From an uncultured Pelagibacteraceae bacterium (GTDB lineage Bacteria; Pseudomonadota; Alphaproteobacteria; Pelagibacterales; Pelagibacteraceae): a stretch of 64,000 nucleotides of DNA. A program made the translations under genes and the position numbers. The stretch covers positions 1-64,000 of the forward strand of contig CACPOL010000002.1 of assembly GCA_902635545.1 (NCBI GenBank), in the 5' to 3' direction. Every line of letters begins with the position of its first letter. Positions within the stretch are counted from its first letter, which is position 1. Of this stretch, positions 27,582 through 35,898 are shown one piece after another. Below the pieces are notes generated by a model. The model did no database searches, was not told where the DNA came from, and was given only the letters and a program-made list of their open reading frames with translations.

Positions 27582-30139
27582 TTAATTATTAAATTTATTA
27601 GTCTATCTTTAACATAAATAGTTTTTATTATTTTTTTATTTATTAAAAATTTGTCATAGTTTTTATCAGATTTTATCTTATCTAAAATTTCCTTTTCTTC
27701 TATTGTTTCACCATTAAATTGAATAATATCTCTTTTTTTACCATTTATTTGAAAAACTATTTTAATCGTCTTCTTAACAATGTGCTTTTTGTCAATCGTT
27801 GGCCATTCGTAAATATTTTTTTCATTGAGTTGCTCTAGACACTCAGAAATTAAATGAGGGATGACTGGTGACATTACTTTTAAAATTTTTACGTAATTTT
27901 CAAGTAACGTAGTATTTTTAATTTCGTTAAGCTTAATTTTGGAAATAAAATTATAAGTTTCATAAAAGTTGGCTATAATCACATTGTAGTGAAAATTTTC
28001 TAAATTTTTGGTGATTTTTTCAATTAAAGCATTTGTAAATTCAATTAAAGAGTCAGATACTTCTTTTTGAAAATTTTTATTAATATTATTTGCTTCTATT
28101 TCATTTTTAATGTTGTTATGAAGTAGCCAAAATTTTTGTAAAAACTTATAAGCTGCAAGCATTCCTTGTTCAGACCACATTACATCTTTTTCTGGAGGAC
28201 TATCTGATAATATAAAAAGACGTACCGAGTCTGCTCCATAATTTTCAATCATCTCCTCAGGATCAATAGTGTTTTTTTTTGATTTAGACATAGATTCAGA
28301 TGGCCCAACTATTATTTTTTCATTTGGTTTACTTCTTAAAAAATAGTCTTTACCATTTTCTGTAGCTACTTCATTTGGACTGACCCAGTGATTATTCTTA
28401 GTTTTATAGGTTTCATGACAAACCATTCCTTGGGTGAATAATCCTTTAAATGGTTCATTAAAGCTGAAATTCTTTTCTTTAAAATTCAATGCTCTCAAAA
28501 AAAATCTTGAATATAGCAGGTGTAAAATAGCGTGTTCAACTCCACCAATATATTGATCAACTGGCATCCAATAATTTATTTCTTCTTTATCAAACCCATA
28601 TTCATTATTTTTAGGTGAACAAAATCTCAAATAATACCAAGAGGAGTCAACAAATGTATCAAGAGTGTCGGTTTCAAGTTCACATTCTTCACCATTAATA
28701 TTAATCTTTTTCCATTTATGTTGCTGGTCAAGAGGATTGCCTTTGGTATTTAAATCAATATTTTCTGGAAGTTTTATAGGCAATAAATCTTTAGGAATTT
28801 TTACAATTTCTTTTTTTTTATTATAAGCAATAGGTATTGGGCATCCCCAATATCTTTGTCTAGAAATACCCCAATCTTTTAATCTAAAGTTAATTTTTTT
28901 TTTCCCTAATTTTTTTTCTTCGAGTATCTCAATAGTTTTAATAATTGATTCTTCAGGGGCTTTTAAATTATTCAAAAATTTTGAATTTATAATGACACCA
29001 GAATCTGTGTAAGCCTCGTTAGTGACCTTAAAATTATCATTTTCATTTAATGGTTTAACAACTGTTAATACATTAAGATTATATTTTTTTGCAAAATCTA
29101 AATCTCTTTGATCGTGTCCAGGACAACCAAAAACAGCACCAAAACCATAATCCATTAAAACAAAATTTGCAAAGTAAACTGGAACTTTAATTTTATTTTC
29201 TAGGGGATTAATAGCAACAAGATTAGTTTTAAAACCAATTTTTTCTGCTCGAGCTATTGATTCTTCAGTTGTGCCTGATTTAGAACATTCTTTTTTAAAT
29301 TCTTTAAATTTTTCGTCATTTTCAAAAAATTTTGAAATAGGATGATCAACAGATAATGCTAGGAATGAAAATCCAAATAATGTGTCAGGCCTAGTGGTAA
29401 AACATTTAATCTTGTCCACTGGCAAATCACCTTCAATCTTGAAATCTATTTCACAACCAAAAGATTTTCCAATCCAATTTTTTTGCATTGTTTTAACTTT
29501 GTTTGGCCATTCATTAAGATTATCTAAGCCTTCTAAAAGTTCTTCAGAAAATTTAGAGATGTTAAAAAACCATTGTTTTAATTTTTTTCTTTCAACAATA
29601 GCCCCTGATCTCCACCCTTTTCCATCTATTACTTGTTCATTTGCTAAAACAGTTTGATCAACTGGGTCCCAATTTACATAATTTTCTTTTTTATAAACCA
29701 AACCTTTGTCATAAAGTTCTAAAAAAAATTCTTGTTGATGTTTGTAATATTCTGGTGAGCAAGTTGAAATTTCTCTATTCCAATCAATAGATAATCCAAG
29801 TTGTTTTAATTGGGATTTCATTTTTTTAATATTTTTTTCTGTCCATTCCTTTGGATCTAAATTGTTCAATTTAGCTGCATTTTCAGCTGGCATTCCAAAA
29901 GAGTCCCATCCCATTGGATGTAAAACATTATAACCCTTAAGTTTTTTGTATCTAGATAGAACGTCTCCAATTGTATAATTTCTTACATGACCCATATGAA
30001 TATTTCCTGATGGGTAGGGAAACATTTCTAGACAGTAAAATTTCTTTTTTGATTTTTCAATTTTTGAATGAAAAATATTGTTTTTATCCCAATATTTTTG
30101 CCATTTGTTTTCTAAAATTTTAAAGTTATATCTTTCCAC
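27578..30139 (-). CDS. leuS: Leucyl-tRNA synthetase
   Basis: Class I aminoacyl-tRNA synthetase, 853 aa. HIGH motif [15 protein letters not shown] (about 42-56), CP1 editing domain with the conserved [15 protein letters not shown] and [10 protein letters not shown], tRNA-binding region, and KMSKS loop [10 protein letters not shown] (about 610-620). The start codon is GTG (30137-30139), giving [17 protein letters not shown]. It overlaps lptE by four bases. Confidence 0.98.
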   Translation of the reverse strand: MERYNFKILENKWQKYWDKNNIFHSKIEKSKKKFYCLEMFPYPSGNIHMGHVRNYTIGDVLSRYKKLKGYNVLHPMGWDSFGMPAENAAKLNNLDPKEWTEKNIKKMKSQLKQLGLSIDWNREISTCSPEYYKHQQEFFLELYDKGLVYKKENYVNWDPVDQTVLANEQVIDGKGWRSGAIVERKKLKQWFFNISKFSEELLEGLDNLNEWPNKVKTMQKNWIGKSFGCEIDFKIEGDLPVDKIKCFTTRPDTLFGFSFLALSVDHPISKFFENDEKFKEFKKECSKSGTTEESIARAEKIGFKTNLVAINPLENKIKVPVYFANFVLMDYGFGAVFGCPGHDQRDLDFAKKYNLNVLTVVKPLNENDNFKVTNEAYTDSGVIINSKFLNNLKAPEESIIKTIEILEEKKLGKKKINFRLKDWGISRQRYWGCPIPIAYNKKKEIVKIPKDLLPIKLPENIDLNTKGNPLDQQHKWKKININGEECELETDTLDTFVDSSWYYLRFCSPKNNEYGFDKEEINYWMPVDQYIGGVEHAILHLLYSRFFLRALNFKEKNFSFNEPFKGLFTQGMVCHETYKTKNNHWVSPNEVATENGKDYFLRSKPNEKIIVGPSESMSKSKKNTIDPEEMIENYGADSVRLFILSDSPPEKDVMWSEQGMLAAYKFLQKFWLLHNNIKNEIEANNINKNFQKEVSDSLIEFTNALIEKITKNLENFHYNVIIANFYETYNFISKIKLNEIKNTTLLENYVKILKVMSPVIPHLISECLEQLNEKNIYEWPTIDKKHIVKKTIKIVFQINGKKRDIIQFNGETIEEKEILDKIKSDKNYDKFLINKKIIKTIYVKDRLINLIIK

Positions 30140-30160
30140 TTAGATTACTTGATAAGAGTT

Positions 30161-30715
30161 TTAGTCTTTGTTCTCGTAAATACTTTTTTTAACTTTATTG
30201 ACACCTGTTTTTTTCTGTTCTTTTTCAAAGACAGCAGCTTTCCTTAAAATTTTGTCTTTAATTTCAAAGGTCAAATTACTATCGATTTTTTTTACAGTAC
30301 AATTTAAATTCGAACATATTTTTTTATGAATATCAATTTTAAGCCCATCAGCTCTAATTTCATTGCTTAAAAATCTTATTGTTATTTTCACAGCCTCGTT
30401 GGGATTGTCTTCACTATACCAGTCAGTAATAATTAAACCTCCTGCATAATCGACATTTGAAAGAGACATAAAATCTAATATTTCAAGTGATGCTCTCCAC
30501 ATTGGATTTGAAGAAGCGAATAAAAAATCTCCTCCTCTTTTTTTACCTGTACCAAAATTAAATCCTCTTCCTTCTAAAACATTTTGTTGTGCTCTTTTTC
30601 TTCCATCCGGCTCAGCAGTTTTAGACCAATCGGGTTTTAATGGACCACAAGAACTTAATAACACCGTCAGTGTTAGAAAAAACATTGTTTTAATAATATT
30701 TTTAAAAATTGGCAT
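30161..30715 (-). CDS. DUF3576-family lipoprotein
   Basis: 184-residue predicted lipoprotein with lipobox LLSSC (Cys about 23). The mature chain has GRGFNFGTGKKRGGDFLFASSNPMWR-like sequence, then DYAGGLIITDWYSEDNPNEAVKITIRFLS, which is the DUF3576 pattern. In alphaproteobacteria it usually precedes leuS, as here. Function unknown; an envelope or outer-membrane role is inferred from export alone. Its start is divergent from the porin, 165 bases away. Confidence 0.85.
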   Translation of the reverse strand: MPIFKNIIKTMFFLTLTVLLSSCGPLKPDWSKTAEPDGRKRAQQNVLEGRGFNFGTGKKRGGDFLFASSNPMWRASLEILDFMSLSNVDYAGGLIITDWYSEDNPNEAVKITIRFLSNEIRADGLKIDIHKKICSNLNCTVKKIDSNLTFEIKDKILRKAAVFEKEQKKTGVNKVKKSIYENKD

Positions 30716-30763
30716 ATATTTAGTGGTTTAACTCAATAAACGGCTAATTCAAAAGACTAATTA

Positions 30764-30781
30764 TGTTGTAAAAATACAACA
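30764..30781. repeat. Inverted repeat in the DUF3576/porin intergenic region
   Basis: Seven-base arms TGTTGTA and TACAACA are separated by AAAA. It lies about 100 bases upstream of the porin start and about 50 bases from the lipoprotein start, so it could be an operator or a short hairpin in the leader. No regulator is identified. Confidence 0.45.
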
Positions 30782-30880
30782 CATTATTAAAAAAACCTAG
30801 AAAAATAATATATTTATTAAGTAAATCACTCAAGATGTTAAAAACCTTACATTCATATGAATAATAACAAAAGGAGTACT

Positions 30881-31903
30881 ATGAATAACTTTAAAAAAGT
30901 AGGACTTACAGCTTTAGCTGGAACTCTTGCTGCTACTTCTGCAAGTGCTGTTGATTACGCTATGACTGGTGGCTTAGTTGCTACATTCACAACGCAAGAT
31001 TCACCTTCATCTGCAGAAAGCGTAAACGGTAAAGGTCTTGGTGTTGCTACTGACTTAACATTTAAAGCTTCTGGTGAACTAGATAATGGTTTTACAGTTG
31101 ATTATACAATGGTTGTAGACACTGACGGTGCTTTATCAAATACATCATCACAAATGGCTGTTGGTATGGGAGGAATGGGATCATTCCACATAAACAACAA
31201 AGCTGGATCAAAAGCTAATGGTATTGACGACGTAATGCCTGCTGCATACAATGAAACATGGGATGGTCATTCACCTGATAACCCATCTTTCTTTGGTAGT
31301 TCAACTGCTTCTGGTTCTGTTGATTACAGAATCCCTGCTGTTGAGTTAGCTGGTGCAACAATTAATGCATCATACACTTACGATCCAAGTTCTGGAGTAG
31401 GACCTGCAACAAAAGGTTCAGTTGAAACATCTTCAGTTAGTGGAGATGCAGTAACATTAACAGTTGACCACGAAAGTGGAGTATCAATTGGTGGTGGTCT
31501 TGAAAGTCTAGATGATGAACAAGGTAAAACTTTAGGTTCAGGCACAACTAGATCAACTGCGTATGTTAAATACTCAAATGGTCCTTTAACTGTTGGATAC
31601 CAAGAAGCTTACGAAAACAATGTAAATGCTACTGGTGTTGAAGGTGCTGACAAAGAAGCTGAGTTCTGGGCAATCGCTTACACAGCTGGTGACATGTCGT
31701 TTTCATACGGTGAGTCTACACTTCAGACAAAAGGTGTATCAGATACAGCTGCTGGAGCAGAGATTGAACTAGAATCAATCCAAGCTTCATACACAATGGG
31801 AGCTATGACTTTATCAGCTTCATTGAACGAAACATCTAATACTGGTGGAACTGCTGGAAACAAATATGAGGAAACTCAAATTGCTGTTTCTTTTGCGTTC
31901 TAA
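30881..31903 (+). CDS. Outer-membrane porin
   Basis: Predicted beta-barrel porin of 340 aa. The ATG at 30881 follows a strong ribosome-binding site AAAGGAG (30870-30876) and gives MNNFKKVGLTALAGTLAATSASA, a classic signal peptide; an ATG 24 bases upstream lacks this. The mature protein is Gly/Ser/Thr-rich with amphipathic alternating strands and ends in a beta-signal-like ETQIAVSFAF with terminal Phe. Its base composition and codon choice are clearly more GC-rich than its neighbours, consistent with very high expression. An intrinsic terminator follows. Confidence 0.9.
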   Translation: MNNFKKVGLTALAGTLAATSASAVDYAMTGGLVATFTTQDSPSSAESVNGKGLGVATDLTFKASGELDNGFTVDYTMVVDTDGALSNTSSQMAVGMGGMGSFHINNKAGSKANGIDDVMPAAYNETWDGHSPDNPSFFGSSTASGSVDYRIPAVELAGATINASYTYDPSSGVGPATKGSVETSSVSGDAVTLTVDHESGVSIGGGLESLDDEQGKTLGSGTTRSTAYVKYSNGPLTVGYQEAYENNVNATGVEGADKEAEFWAIAYTAGDMSFSYGESTLQTKGVSDTAAGAEIELESIQASYTMGAMTLSASLNETSNTGGTAGNKYEETQIAVSFAF

Positions 31904-31919
31904 TTAGTTAGAATAAAAA

Positions 31920-32483
31920 TTACAAAACCGGCCTGATTTTATTAGGCCGGTTTTTTTTTATCCAATTAATAGATGAAAAACTTTTAGCGCTCGTTAATTT
32001 TAACTTTCTAATATTTAAATTATTAATTCCTCCAAGTGCCACAATTTTTTTTGATGAATTTCGAGCTATAGTATTAAATTTACTAATATCTAGGTAACGA
32101 TCAGATTTTTTATTCTTAAAAATTGGTGAAATGAGAATTTCGTTACAACCCTGATTTTCCTTTATTTTTAGTTCAACTATGTTGTGACAAGAACCAATTA
32201 ATTTAAAATTTTGTCTCACGTTTAAGTTTTGAAAGTTGTTTAGTTTATTAAAAGCAGGAATATAGACACCATCTAAATTAAGATCTTTTGCAATCTTAAC
32301 ATTATTCGCAATATAAAATTTTCTTCCTTTTTTTTTACATATTTTTTTGATTTTTCTTAATAGATTCATATTAATTTTTTTTTTATAATTTCTATAAATA
32401 ATTGAAATTTTAACATCTAAAAATTCAATTTCTTTGCTATTAAAATCTTCAATAAAGTAGTAAATTTCATTTAATTTATGCAT
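31920..32483 (-). CDS. Thiamine-phosphate synthase (ThiE/TenI)-like protein
   Basis: 187 aa TIM-barrel fragment resembling ThiE/TenI. Recognisable are KFYIANNVKIAKDLNLDGVYIPA (the position of the LNDxxxLAxxxxADGVHLG motif), KLIGSCHNIVELK, GCNEILISPIFKNKKS (GPIFxTxTK position) and KIVALGGINNLNI (phosphate loop). Key ThiE acidic and Lys residues look altered, and the C-terminus runs through the porin terminator, so catalytic activity is doubtful. Its start codon at 32481-32483 sits next to and overlaps the yggS coding start. Confidence 0.72.
   Translation of the reverse strand: MHKLNEIYYFIEDFNSKEIEFLDVKISIIYRNYKKKINMNLLRKIKKICKKKGRKFYIANNVKIAKDLNLDGVYIPAFNKLNNFQNLNVRQNFKLIGSCHNIVELKIKENQGCNEILISPIFKNKKSDRYLDISKFNTIARNSSKKIVALGGINNLNIRKLKLTSAKSFSSINWIKKNRPNKIRPVL
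31924..31959 (+). terminator. Rho-independent terminator of the porin gene
   Basis: Stem AAAACCGGCCT (31924-31934), loop of nine bases, complementary AGGCCGGTTTT (31944-31954) and a T run to 31959. By far the strongest hairpin in the window. Because the A tract precedes the stem it can also act on minus-strand transcripts, and it lies within the last codons of the convergent ThiE-like gene. Confidence 0.93.
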
Positions 32484-33122
32484 AATCCAGTAGATAAATT
32501 ATTATCAATTGAAAAAGAAATATATAAAAAAAGTTCAAACATCAAAATTATTGCAGTTTCTAAGACTTTTCCGATCAGCAAAATAATTCCTTTAATAAAA
32601 CATGGACATGAGCATTTTGGTGAAAATAAAGTGCAAGAAGCTGTTGAAAAATGGACGTCAATTAAGAATGATTTCCCAAATATTAAATTACATATGATTG
32701 GTAAGTTACAAACTAATAAAATAAAATTTGCTTTACCATTATTTGACTACATTCATTCATTAGATAATTTAAAACTTGCTAAAAAAATATCTAATGAACA
32801 AAAAAAGTTTGATAAAAAACCCAAAATTTTTATTCAAATAAATATAGGAGAAGAGGAACAAAAATCTGGAATAAACGCTTCTTCTTTACAAAATTTTTAC
32901 TCTCAATGTATAAACGATTTGGATTTAGATATAATAGGAATTATGTGTCTACCTCCTAATGATCTTAACCCAGAAAAATACTTTAAAGAAATGAAAAAGC
33001 TTTCAAAAGAAACAAATCTTAAAGAAATCAGTATGGGTATGTCTAATGATTATTTAAAAGCTGTTGAAAACAACGCTACATTCTTAAGAATTGGCTCAAG
33101 TATATTTGGTCCAAGATCTTAA
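32478..33122 (+). CDS. yggS: PLP homeostasis protein YggS/PLPBP
   Basis: Pyridoxal-phosphate-binding single-domain TIM barrel that buffers PLP. 214 aa. PLP Lys in IIAVSKTFP (about 24-32), FGENKVQEAVEKW, HMIGKLQTNKIK, IQINIGEEEQKSGI, GIMCLPP and SMGMSNDYLKAVENNATFLRIGSSIFG are all conserved. It shares the palindrome ATGCAT with the divergent ThiE-like start, leaving no intergenic promoter space; its stop interlocks with that of the L,D-transpeptidase gene via TTAA (33119-33122). Confidence 0.96.
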   Translation: MHNPVDKLLSIEKEIYKKSSNIKIIAVSKTFPISKIIPLIKHGHEHFGENKVQEAVEKWTSIKNDFPNIKLHMIGKLQTNKIKFALPLFDYIHSLDNLKLAKKISNEQKKFDKKPKIFIQINIGEEEQKSGINASSLQNFYSQCINDLDLDIIGIMCLPPNDLNPEKYFKEMKKLSKETNLKEISMGMSNDYLKAVENNATFLRIGSSIFGPRS

Positions 33123-33610
33123 GATATAATTATTTTTGTTCTTTTATTAATTAATTTTAATAAAATAAAAAAATCTTTTTTTTTAAGTGCTATACATCCT
33201 TTTGTTTTTTTATAATTTTTTGTTAGATGAATAAAAATTGCGCTTCCTTTGTATGGAATTATTTTTTTTGTATTATAATTTAGTGGTATCAAAAAATCAT
33301 AGATATTATCCTTTCTATATAATTTTTCGCATTTGATATTTTTACCTAATGTACATTCTTTGTTATAATATTTACTTTTTGGGTCATCACACCAACCCAT
33401 TTTAGGAATTATAAACTTTGTTTTTATTTTAGTTTTGGGTTTATTTTCTCTATCCTTTCTAAAATATAATTTACCAAGGGTAAATTTTCCTTTTGGTGTA
33501 GATCTGTCACCCTCTACTTTTTTTGATTTGATGCCATTTTCTCCGATAACACATTTTAAAGCGAAATCGCCAATAATTAAGGTGTCTTTATTTTTTAGCC
33601 TTATTAGCAT
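33119..33610 (-). CDS. L,D-transpeptidase (YkuD/ErfK family)
   Basis: Single YkuD catalytic domain, 163 aa. The active-site motif is present as SAIFIHLTKNYKKTKGCIALKK: the His and the Cys nucleophile of the HxxxxxxxxxxGC signature (about 125-142). STPKGKFTLGKLYFRKDR is the usual upstream motif. No signal peptide or membrane anchor is visible, which is seen in the alphaproteobacterial short version. The family forms 3-3 peptidoglycan cross-links or attaches proteins. Start is 13 bases from the divergent regulator. Confidence 0.9.
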   Translation of the reverse strand: MLIRLKNKDTLIIGDFALKCVIGENGIKSKKVEGDRSTPKGKFTLGKLYFRKDRENKPKTKIKTKFIIPKMGWCDDPKSKYYNKECTLGKNIKCEKLYRKDNIYDFLIPLNYNTKKIIPYKGSAIFIHLTKNYKKTKGCIALKKKDFFILLKLINKRTKIIIS

Positions 33611-33623
33611 AAGTTATATTTTA

Positions 33624-34208
33624 ATGGTTAAACAATCCATAGTTTTAATAAACTTTGACGAACTTTATAATATTCTAGATGAAGTTAATCATTTATTGAA
33701 GTTTAAAATTTCTAATTATAACGATCTTAAAGATCCTAAAAAAGAGAATGAAATGATTTCAAATTCAATAATCGTTGTAAAAGATAAGAAAAATGTTGTA
33801 TTTGAAAATAATAAAATTAATAAAGACAATGTCGTAGTTTTTGAAGATTTGCCTTTAAGAATAGAAAAAATTATTGAAACAATTAATATTAAGTTAATAA
33901 AGCAAAAATATAATTCACAATCAAATTTATCTATTAAAGACTACTTATTAGATTTAAATTCTAGAATAATTTTTAAAAACCATATTAAACTTAAGCTAAC
34001 TGAGAAAGAGATAGATATAATTTTATTTCTAAATGATAGTAAAATACCAAAAACTGTTGAAGAATTTCAAAATGATGTATGGGGTTATTCATCTGGTCTT
34101 GAGACACATACAGTAGAGACACATATTTACAGATTGAGAAAAAAAATAAATGAAACATTTAAAGATGACACATTTATACTTAGTACTGAAAAGGGTTATA
34201 AAATTTAA
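33624..34208 (+). CDS. OmpR-type winged-helix response-regulator-like protein with degenerate receiver
   Basis: About 194 aa from the ATG at 33624 (MVKQSIVLINFDELYN); the frame is open further upstream but that region belongs to the opposite-strand transpeptidase. Residues about 100-194 form an OmpR/PhoB winged helix: KLTEKEIDIILFL, VWGYSSGLETHTVETHIYRLRKKI, and the terminal STEKGYKI wing. Residues 1-90 have receiver-like strands but lack the usual acidic pair and an obvious phospho-acceptor Asp, so it may be signal-independent. No histidine kinase gene is nearby. It abuts the ArfA-like gene. Confidence 0.78.
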   Translation: MVKQSIVLINFDELYNILDEVNHLLKFKISNYNDLKDPKKENEMISNSIIVVKDKKNVVFENNKINKDNVVVFEDLPLRIEKIIETINIKLIKQKYNSQSNLSIKDYLLDLNSRIIFKNHIKLKLTEKEIDIILFLNDSKIPKTVEEFQNDVWGYSSGLETHTVETHIYRLRKKINETFKDDTFILSTEKGYKI

Positions 34209-34349
34209 ATGAAAAAAATTAATCTTATCGCTAAAGATTTAAAAACAACAAAATACAAACAAAGAATAGTTAAAGCAAAAAAAGGCAAAGGTAGTTTTAA
34301 AAGAAAAAAAAAATTAAAGTCTCGCTCCGACCTGTTGAATTACTTTTGA
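34209..34349 (+). CDS. arfA: ArfA-like alternative ribosome-rescue factor (46 aa)
   Basis: Small gene whose ATG immediately follows the regulator stop. The product MKKINLIAKDL... carries KYKQRIVKAKKGKGSFKRKK, aligning with the E. coli ArfA core [20 protein letters not shown]. ArfA recruits RF2 to ribosomes stalled on mRNAs without a stop codon. The protein is shorter than E. coli ArfA (72 aa) and ends soon after the core (DLLNYF). Its last 36 bases overlap the convergent PfkB kinase gene, so antisense transcription could influence it. Identification is by motif reading only. Confidence 0.75.
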   Translation: MKKINLIAKDLKTTKYKQRIVKAKKGKGSFKRKKKLKSRSDLLNYF

Positions 34350-35243
34350 TGACATTTCCGTACCTTTTTTTAAACAATCTTCAAAAGAAAGATTATTTAT
34401 AATTCCATGCAGATATCCACTAGCAAACAAATCTCCTGCTCCTGTTAAATCAGTTATTTTTATATCCTTTTTTGCATCAACTTTTTTTATTACATCTCCA
34501 TTAATTACAATTGCACCTTTTTCACCTCTGGTAACAATTAATTGCTTTTTTATTTGTTTACCAAATGAAAGAACTTCATCAAAATTTTTTGCATCTATAA
34601 GAGCAGTAATTTCAGCTTCATTAGAAAAAATTATATCTAATTTATTTTTAACTAAATCTAAAAAATGTTTTTTATGTCTTTCCACACAGAATTGGTCTGA
34701 AAGAGACATTGCAACTTTATTTGAATTATTAATAGCTTTTTCAAAAGCTTTCTTTGGCTCTCCTTCATCCCACAAATATCCTTCTAAAAAAATTATTTCA
34801 CTTTTTTTTAATAAATCTAAGCTTATATCATTTTCGTTTATTTTACCTGCTATTCCTAAAAATGTGCACATCGTTCTTTCGGAATCAGGTGTAACTAAAA
34901 TCAAACAGGTTCCAGTTGGTAACTTCTCCTTTTTTTTGTTACAAAAAAAATTAACTTTTTCATTTTTAAGGCCCTCTTCATATTTACTCCCCAATTCGTC
35001 ATTAGAAACCTTTCCAATAAAACCAACATTATTATAAAGTTGTGATAAACCTACAATTGAGTTTGCAACTGATCCACCAGAAATAGTTTTCTCAATTTTT
35101 AAATCAGATAGTAGTTTTTTAAACTCATTTTCATTGAAAATTAGTTTCATAGTTCCTTTAGTCAAACCATTATTTTTAATGAAATTTTCATCAACTTTAC
35201 AAATAACATCAACAATTGCGTTACCTATACCTAAGATTTTCAT
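34314..35243 (-). CDS. PfkB-family kinase, probable adenosine kinase
   Basis: Ribokinase-fold sugar/nucleoside kinase, 309 aa. GIGNAIVDVICKVDENFI at the N-terminus, TISGGSVANSIVGLSQL (substrate Gly-Gly), VGFIGKVSNDELG, VTRGEKGA, and the catalytic-base and anion-hole motif ITDLTGAGDLFASGYLHG (about 265-282). The pattern fits the adenosine-kinase branch best, but fructokinase-type activity cannot be excluded from sequence reading. It is the last gene of a minus-strand run beginning with dnaK. Confidence 0.87.
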   Translation of the reverse strand: MKILGIGNAIVDVICKVDENFIKNNGLTKGTMKLIFNENEFKKLLSDLKIEKTISGGSVANSIVGLSQLYNNVGFIGKVSNDELGSKYEEGLKNEKVNFFCNKKKEKLPTGTCLILVTPDSERTMCTFLGIAGKINENDISLDLLKKSEIIFLEGYLWDEGEPKKAFEKAINNSNKVAMSLSDQFCVERHKKHFLDLVKNKLDIIFSNEAEITALIDAKNFDEVLSFGKQIKKQLIVTRGEKGAIVINGDVIKKVDAKKDIKITDLTGAGDLFASGYLHGIINNLSFEDCLKKGTEMSSKVIQQVGARL

Positions 35244-35244
35244 T

Positions 35245-35898
35245 TTAAGCTTTATTGGTTTTTACAGGTTTATTTCTTTTAGGATAACAAGTAGTGCAAA
35301 TTTTACAAGTTATTCCATAACAATCTCTCGCTTTACAGTACTCTCTTCCATAATAAATAATTTGAAGATGTAGTTTATTCCACCTCTTTTTTGGAAATAA
35401 TCTTTTTAAATCTTTTTCTGTTTGGATAACGTTTTTTCCATTAGTTAAACCCCATCTTTGGGCTAATCTATGAATATGAGTATCAATAGGAAATGCGGGT
35501 TGACCGAAACCTTGTGACATGACAACACTTGCAGTTTTATGACCAACACCAGGCAATTTTTCTAATTCTTCAAAAGTTTGTGGAACTTTTCCTTTATGTT
35601 TTTCAATTAATATTTTAGAGAGATTATAAATTGATTTAGCTTTTATTCTAAATATTCCTATTTTTTTAATTAAATTTTCAATTCTTTTTCTTCCTAATTT
35701 TACAAAATGATCTGGTTTATAATACTTAGGATAAATATTCTTCGTGACATTATTTACGTTTATGTCAGTACATTGTGCTGAAAGTAAAACGGAGATTAAT
35801 AATGTAAAAACATTTCTACTTTTTAATGGTACATTTATTTTTGGGTATGTTTTGTTAAGAATCTTTGCTATTGTGTTTGCTCTTTGAATTTCATCCAT
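35245..35898 (-). CDS. nth: Endonuclease III (DNA glycosylase/AP lyase)
   Basis: Removes oxidised pyrimidines and cleaves AP sites. 217 aa. Helix-hairpin-helix LPGVGHKTASVVM with the catalytic Lys (about 115-127) and FPIDTHIHRLAQRWG with the catalytic Asp. The C-terminal cysteine loop reads YCKARDCYGITCKICTTCYP, whose Cys spacing differs from the E. coli 6-2-5 4Fe-4S loop. Stop is one base from adoK-like start; start overlaps dapB stop by one base. Confidence 0.94.
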   Translation of the reverse strand: MDEIQRANTIAKILNKTYPKINVPLKSRNVFTLLISVLLSAQCTDINVNNVTKNIYPKYYKPDHFVKLGRKRIENLIKKIGIFRIKAKSIYNLSKILIEKHKGKVPQTFEELEKLPGVGHKTASVVMSQGFGQPAFPIDTHIHRLAQRWGLTNGKNVIQTEKDLKRLFPKKRWNKLHLQIIYYGREYCKARDCYGITCKICTTCYPKRNKPVKTNKA

